Shown in pieces: positions 31,553-31,889 of a stretch of DNA of 31,889 nt (position 1 is its first letter; every line of letters starts with the position of its first letter). Origin of the DNA: an uncultured Oscillospiraceae bacterium (GTDB lineage: Bacteria > Bacillota > Clostridia > Oscillospirales > Oscillospiraceae); NCBI GenBank assembly GCA_934646185.1, contig CAKUEH010000026.1:1-31889 (forward strand). The letters run 5' to 3'. Under the pieces are notes generated by a model. The model searched no databases, was not told the DNA's origin, and saw only the letters and a list, made by a program, of their open reading frames with translations. The position numbers were made by a program, and so were the translations under genes.

Positions 31553-31889
31553 TCATGGTGCGCTTCGGAATATTCTGTTGTCGGCAGGATTACCTGCTAT
31601 GATTCCATGATAACGCCAGAACAAACGTTTGTCAATGACTCTTAGCAGAATTTTTTTCTTGCTGATGCCGCTTCTGAATCGAATCGATTCTATCCCTGCT
31701 TCCGAGAAAGCAGGGACGTTGTATCTGCGGATATACCCGTATGTTGACCCCGATAAAATAACCACAATGTTCCTGTTCGCTACGTCGCCGCTTCTCTCGC
31801 AAAGCGGCAATGCAAAATCGTCAATCAAGGGTAACACTCTTAACTCGGATAGCTTAAATCGGAAATCTCCCTGTTCGTCAAGTTTGTAT
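31553..31889 (-). CDS. Partial unknown reading frame at the right edge
   Basis: A minus-strand frame open from the window end to a TGA at 31553-31555, at least 111 residues. It has lower GC than the rest of the window. The visible part includes FKLSELRVLPLIDDFALP, VVILSGSTYGYIRRYNVPAF and ISKKKILLRVIDKR. I do not recognise a family, and no start is visible. It could be the C-terminal end of a real gene entering from the right or a fortuitous frame in mobile-element debris. Confidence 0.25.
   Translation of the reverse strand, partial: YKLDEQGDFRFKLSELRVLPLIDDFALPLCERSGDVANRNIVVILSGSTYGYIRRYNVPAFSEAGIESIRFRSGISKKKILLRVIDKRLFWRYHGIIAGNPADNRIFRSAP

Noticed and set aside
31356..31556. Minus-strand 66-residue frame across the 16-bp inverted repeat
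   Set aside because: Antisense of the recombinase fragment and hairpin; no start signal or family match.
1..31889. tRNA or rRNA genes, especially as integration targets
   Set aside because: No cloverleaf with TTCRANNC and anticodon arm was recognised near the integrase, the recombinase or the edges.

Overview
The window looks like chromosome of a high-GC, anaerobic gut-type Firmicute, most likely Oscillospiraceae-like (inferred). The support is strong AGGAGG ribosome binding sites with TTG/GTG starts, Gram-positive lipoproteins with lipoboxes, Tn4451-type mobile gene families (TnpW, TnpV, large serine recombinase), a cobalt-early cobalamin pathway, and intergenic palindromes of the kind common in such genomes.

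Layout. Positions 1-3400 (+) are part of a mobilizable element: a relaxase cut by the window edge with a second gene nested in its 3' half, a TnpW-like protein and a large serine recombinase. Positions 3401-4853 are a scar: a tyrosine integrase lacking its N-terminus is joined to a MATE transporter lacking its C-terminal three quarters. The MATE remnant follows a marR gene that has a consensus promoter carrying two operator-like palindromes. Positions 5430-5775 hold a terminator and a cluster of palindromic repeats. Positions 5776-23180 (-) are one operon of 16 tightly packed, often overlapping genes behind a consensus-like promoter, a cobalamin riboswitch and a terminator hairpin. Transcribed from high to low coordinates it encodes a surface lipoprotein CbiK, an unknown two-domain lipoprotein, a BtuFCD-type importer, then CbiL, CbiA, CbiC, CbiD, CbiF, CbiG, CbiH, a CbiJ-CbiE-CbiT fusion, CbiB, CobD and CbiP. 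Positions 23247-28118 (-) are a BMP/nucleoside-type ABC transporter operon with its own promoter and terminator. Positions 28194-29641 (-) are an FAD-dependent oxidoreductase with an internal deletion and frameshift, divergent from a PocR-domain AraC regulator (29912-30823, +). The right edge (30850-31889) holds a terminator, a copy of a site also found next to the integrase, a TnpV/serine-recombinase chimera, a long hairpin and a partial unknown reading frame.

How the genes work together. The operon covers cobalt insertion into sirohydrochlorin, all corrin-ring methylations and ring contraction, both amidation steps, and aminopropanol attachment, giving adenosylcobinamide phosphate. Nucleotide-loop genes (cobU, cobS, cobT, cobC) and the adenosyltransferase are not in the window. 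The first five genes form an extracytoplasmic tetrapyrrole-handling and import module under the same B12 control. This module, with a CbiK anchored outside the cell next to an unclassified two-domain lipoprotein, is the best candidate here for an incompletely described system.
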